Below are positions 63,168 through 64,000 of a stretch of DNA of 64,000 nt, in pieces (the first letter of the stretch is position 1; the number at the start of each line of letters is the position of its first letter). The notes beneath the pieces were generated by a model. That model was not told where the DNA came from and ran no database searches. It saw only the letters and a program-made list of their open reading frames with translations. A program made the position numbers and the translations under genes. The DNA is from Phycisphaerales bacterium (lineage in GTDB: Bacteria > Planctomycetota > Phycisphaerae > UBA1845 > Fen-1342): NCBI GenBank assembly GCA_016716475.1, contig JADJWG010000004.1, positions 682,001 through 746,000 of the forward strand, read 5' to 3'.

Positions 63168-63881
63168 ATGTCACGCCCAGAACGGGCCAACGTCAAAGGC
63201 GTTGACGTACCGATCGTGAAGCTGACGCCGCTCCGTAAGCGGACGGTCAGCAAGAAGAACTACGCGAAGTTGCTGGCCAACATTAAGGCTGTCGGGCTGA
63301 TCGAGCCACTCTGCGTCTGCCAGGAGGGCGAGCAGTACTTCATCCTGGACGGCTATCTGCGGTACACCGCGCTGCTCGAACTCGGCGTCGAGGCCGTGCC
63401 CTGTCTCGTCCTGAGCGGCCGCGATCTCTATACGCCGAACCGGCAGGTGAACCACCTTTCTCCACGCGAGGAGGTGCGGATGCTCCGCAAGGCGCTGGAG
63501 AAGCTCGATGAGGCGACGATCGCGCAGGCTTTCGGCGTCGAGTCGCTCAAGGGCCGGCTGAGCACATCGCTCTACCGCGAGCTGCACCCGTTCGTGGTCG
63601 GTGAGATGGACTCGGGGCGCCTCCTGCAGTCGGTGGCGCGCGAGCTCACATACGTCGCGCCGAAGCGGCAGGTCGAGATCGTCAAGCTGATGCAGGAGAC
63701 GAAGGACACGAGCCTGGCGTTCGCCAAAGCCCAGATCCTGTCCACACCACCGGCCCTGCGATCGAAGAAGCGCCGTCGCACCAACCCGTGGCAACGGGGC
63801 GACAGCACGAAGCGCGACCTCGCCCGCAAACTGGCGGAGGTCGAGAAGCACTACGACTTCTACAGCGCGCTCCGCCGATGA
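63168..63881 (+). CDS. Second ParB/RepB-like protein
   Basis: A 237-residue relative of the gene before it. The ParB-like N-terminal domain (ILDGYLRYTALLELGVEAVP) is followed by a RepB-type C-terminal domain (GRLLQSVARELTYVAPKRQV, then LMQETKDTSLAFAKAQIL). GGAGG lies five bases before the ATG, 24 bases after the previous stop. Tandem ParB-like proteins like these occur on plasmids and integrative elements. Partition or nucleoid-binding is the likely job. Confidence 0.8.
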   Translation: MSRPERANVKGVDVPIVKLTPLRKRTVSKKNYAKLLANIKAVGLIEPLCVCQEGEQYFILDGYLRYTALLELGVEAVPCLVLSGRDLYTPNRQVNHLSPREEVRMLRKALEKLDEATIAQAFGVESLKGRLSTSLYRELHPFVVGEMDSGRLLQSVARELTYVAPKRQVEIVKLMQETKDTSLAFAKAQILSTPPALRSKKRRRTNPWQRGDSTKRDLARKLAEVEKHYDFYSALRR

Positions 63882-64000
63882 TCACGCCGCTGGAGCAGAA
63901 GTTGCTGCGGACGGCGCTCGAGCGGGAACGGCCGGTCGCTTATCGGCTGGACATTGATGCCCGGGCAGCCACGATCTACGCGTCGGCCGACGACCGCAAG
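63878..64000 (+). CDS. Start of a third cassette gene (cut by the window edge)
   Basis: Forty-one codons from an ATG that overlaps the stop of the ParB-like gene by four bases (ATGA), continuing past the right edge. The visible start (MITPLEQKLLRTALERERPV) is charged and helical and I do not recognise it. The coupling suggests it works with the two ParB-like proteins. Confidence 0.5.
   Translation, partial: MITPLEQKLLRTALERERPVAYRLDIDARAATIYASADDRK

Noticed and set aside
1..64000. CRISPR array, rRNA or tRNA genes
   Set aside because: I saw no regularly spaced direct repeats or conserved RNA sequence; the repeats present are Rhs cores and IS ends. A tRNAscan or Infernal run would be needed to exclude a tRNA fully.

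Overview
The window looks like chromosomal DNA of a planctomycete-type bacterium, from an isolate or a metagenome bin. It is strongly GC-rich. It is full of lipoproteins whose lipobox is followed by Pro/Asn/Asp-rich linkers, it carries dockerin-like D-x-[ND]-x-D-G repeats in a secreted protein, several very large multiheme c-type cytochromes, a collagen-like lipoprotein and a DUF2330-like protein. The taxonomic placement is inference from gene content; there is no rRNA or tRNA gene to settle it, and I saw no CRISPR array.

Layout. 1-7.6 kb: a glycosyltransferase-like protein, two small lipoprotein genes, an AsmA-like envelope protein coupled to a sensor histidine kinase, and a lipoprotein. 7.7-16.5 kb: a respiratory block, namely a three-gene cytochrome operon on the minus strand (cytochrome b fused to c-type hemes, a small membrane-anchored c-type cytochrome, and a 20-heme protein with an NHL propeller), a PAS-LuxR regulator reading away from it, and a nine-heme lipoprotein. 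16.8-27.4 kb: envelope and secreted proteins (VIT/VWA protein, collagen-like lipoprotein, solute-binding lipoprotein), an AHSA1/SRPBCC gene, a SEC-C/YkgJ pair and small charged proteins. 27.6-33.2 kb: the conserved lipid-synthesis cluster rpmF-plsX-fabH-fabD-fabG followed by a phosphofructokinase. 33.5-35.3 kb: a lipoprotein combining a caspase-like H/C dyad with a laminin-B-like domain.

35.6-55.1 kb is the most remarkable part: a polymorphic-toxin (Rhs) island read right to left. One secreted Rhs gene of roughly 2,900 codons starts at 54,954 and ends at 43,586. It is cut by an IS256-type element and by an intact IS630-type element, and both insertions can be removed on paper to restore the reading frame exactly. 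Downstream of its HNH-like toxin tip and immunity gene lies a series of displaced cassettes. Each has a copy of part of the Rhs core, a different toxin tip and a different immunity gene: a toxin interrupted by an IS5-type element with a Cys-containing immunity protein and an orphan paralogue; a WHH-type nuclease tip with a double-CXXCG (Myxococcus SitI6-like) immunity protein; a remnant tip with an ankyrin protein; and a HINT-domain relic. This is a record of successive tip replacement and IS attack.

55.9-64 kb: a GH78-like rhamnosidase, a lipoprotein, a DUF2330-like protein, the C-terminal relic of a TrlF-like ATPase, and the start of a ParB/RepB gene cassette that runs off the right edge.

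A cross-cutting observation is that most of the clean frameshifts (AHSA1 gene, ParB gene, Rhs at about 50.06 kb, WHH toxin tip, IS256 transposase) are repaired by adding a single GC or CG dinucleotide at a GC-repeat site, and the two IS5 copies differ from each other in just this way. Several broken genes may therefore be intact in the organism.
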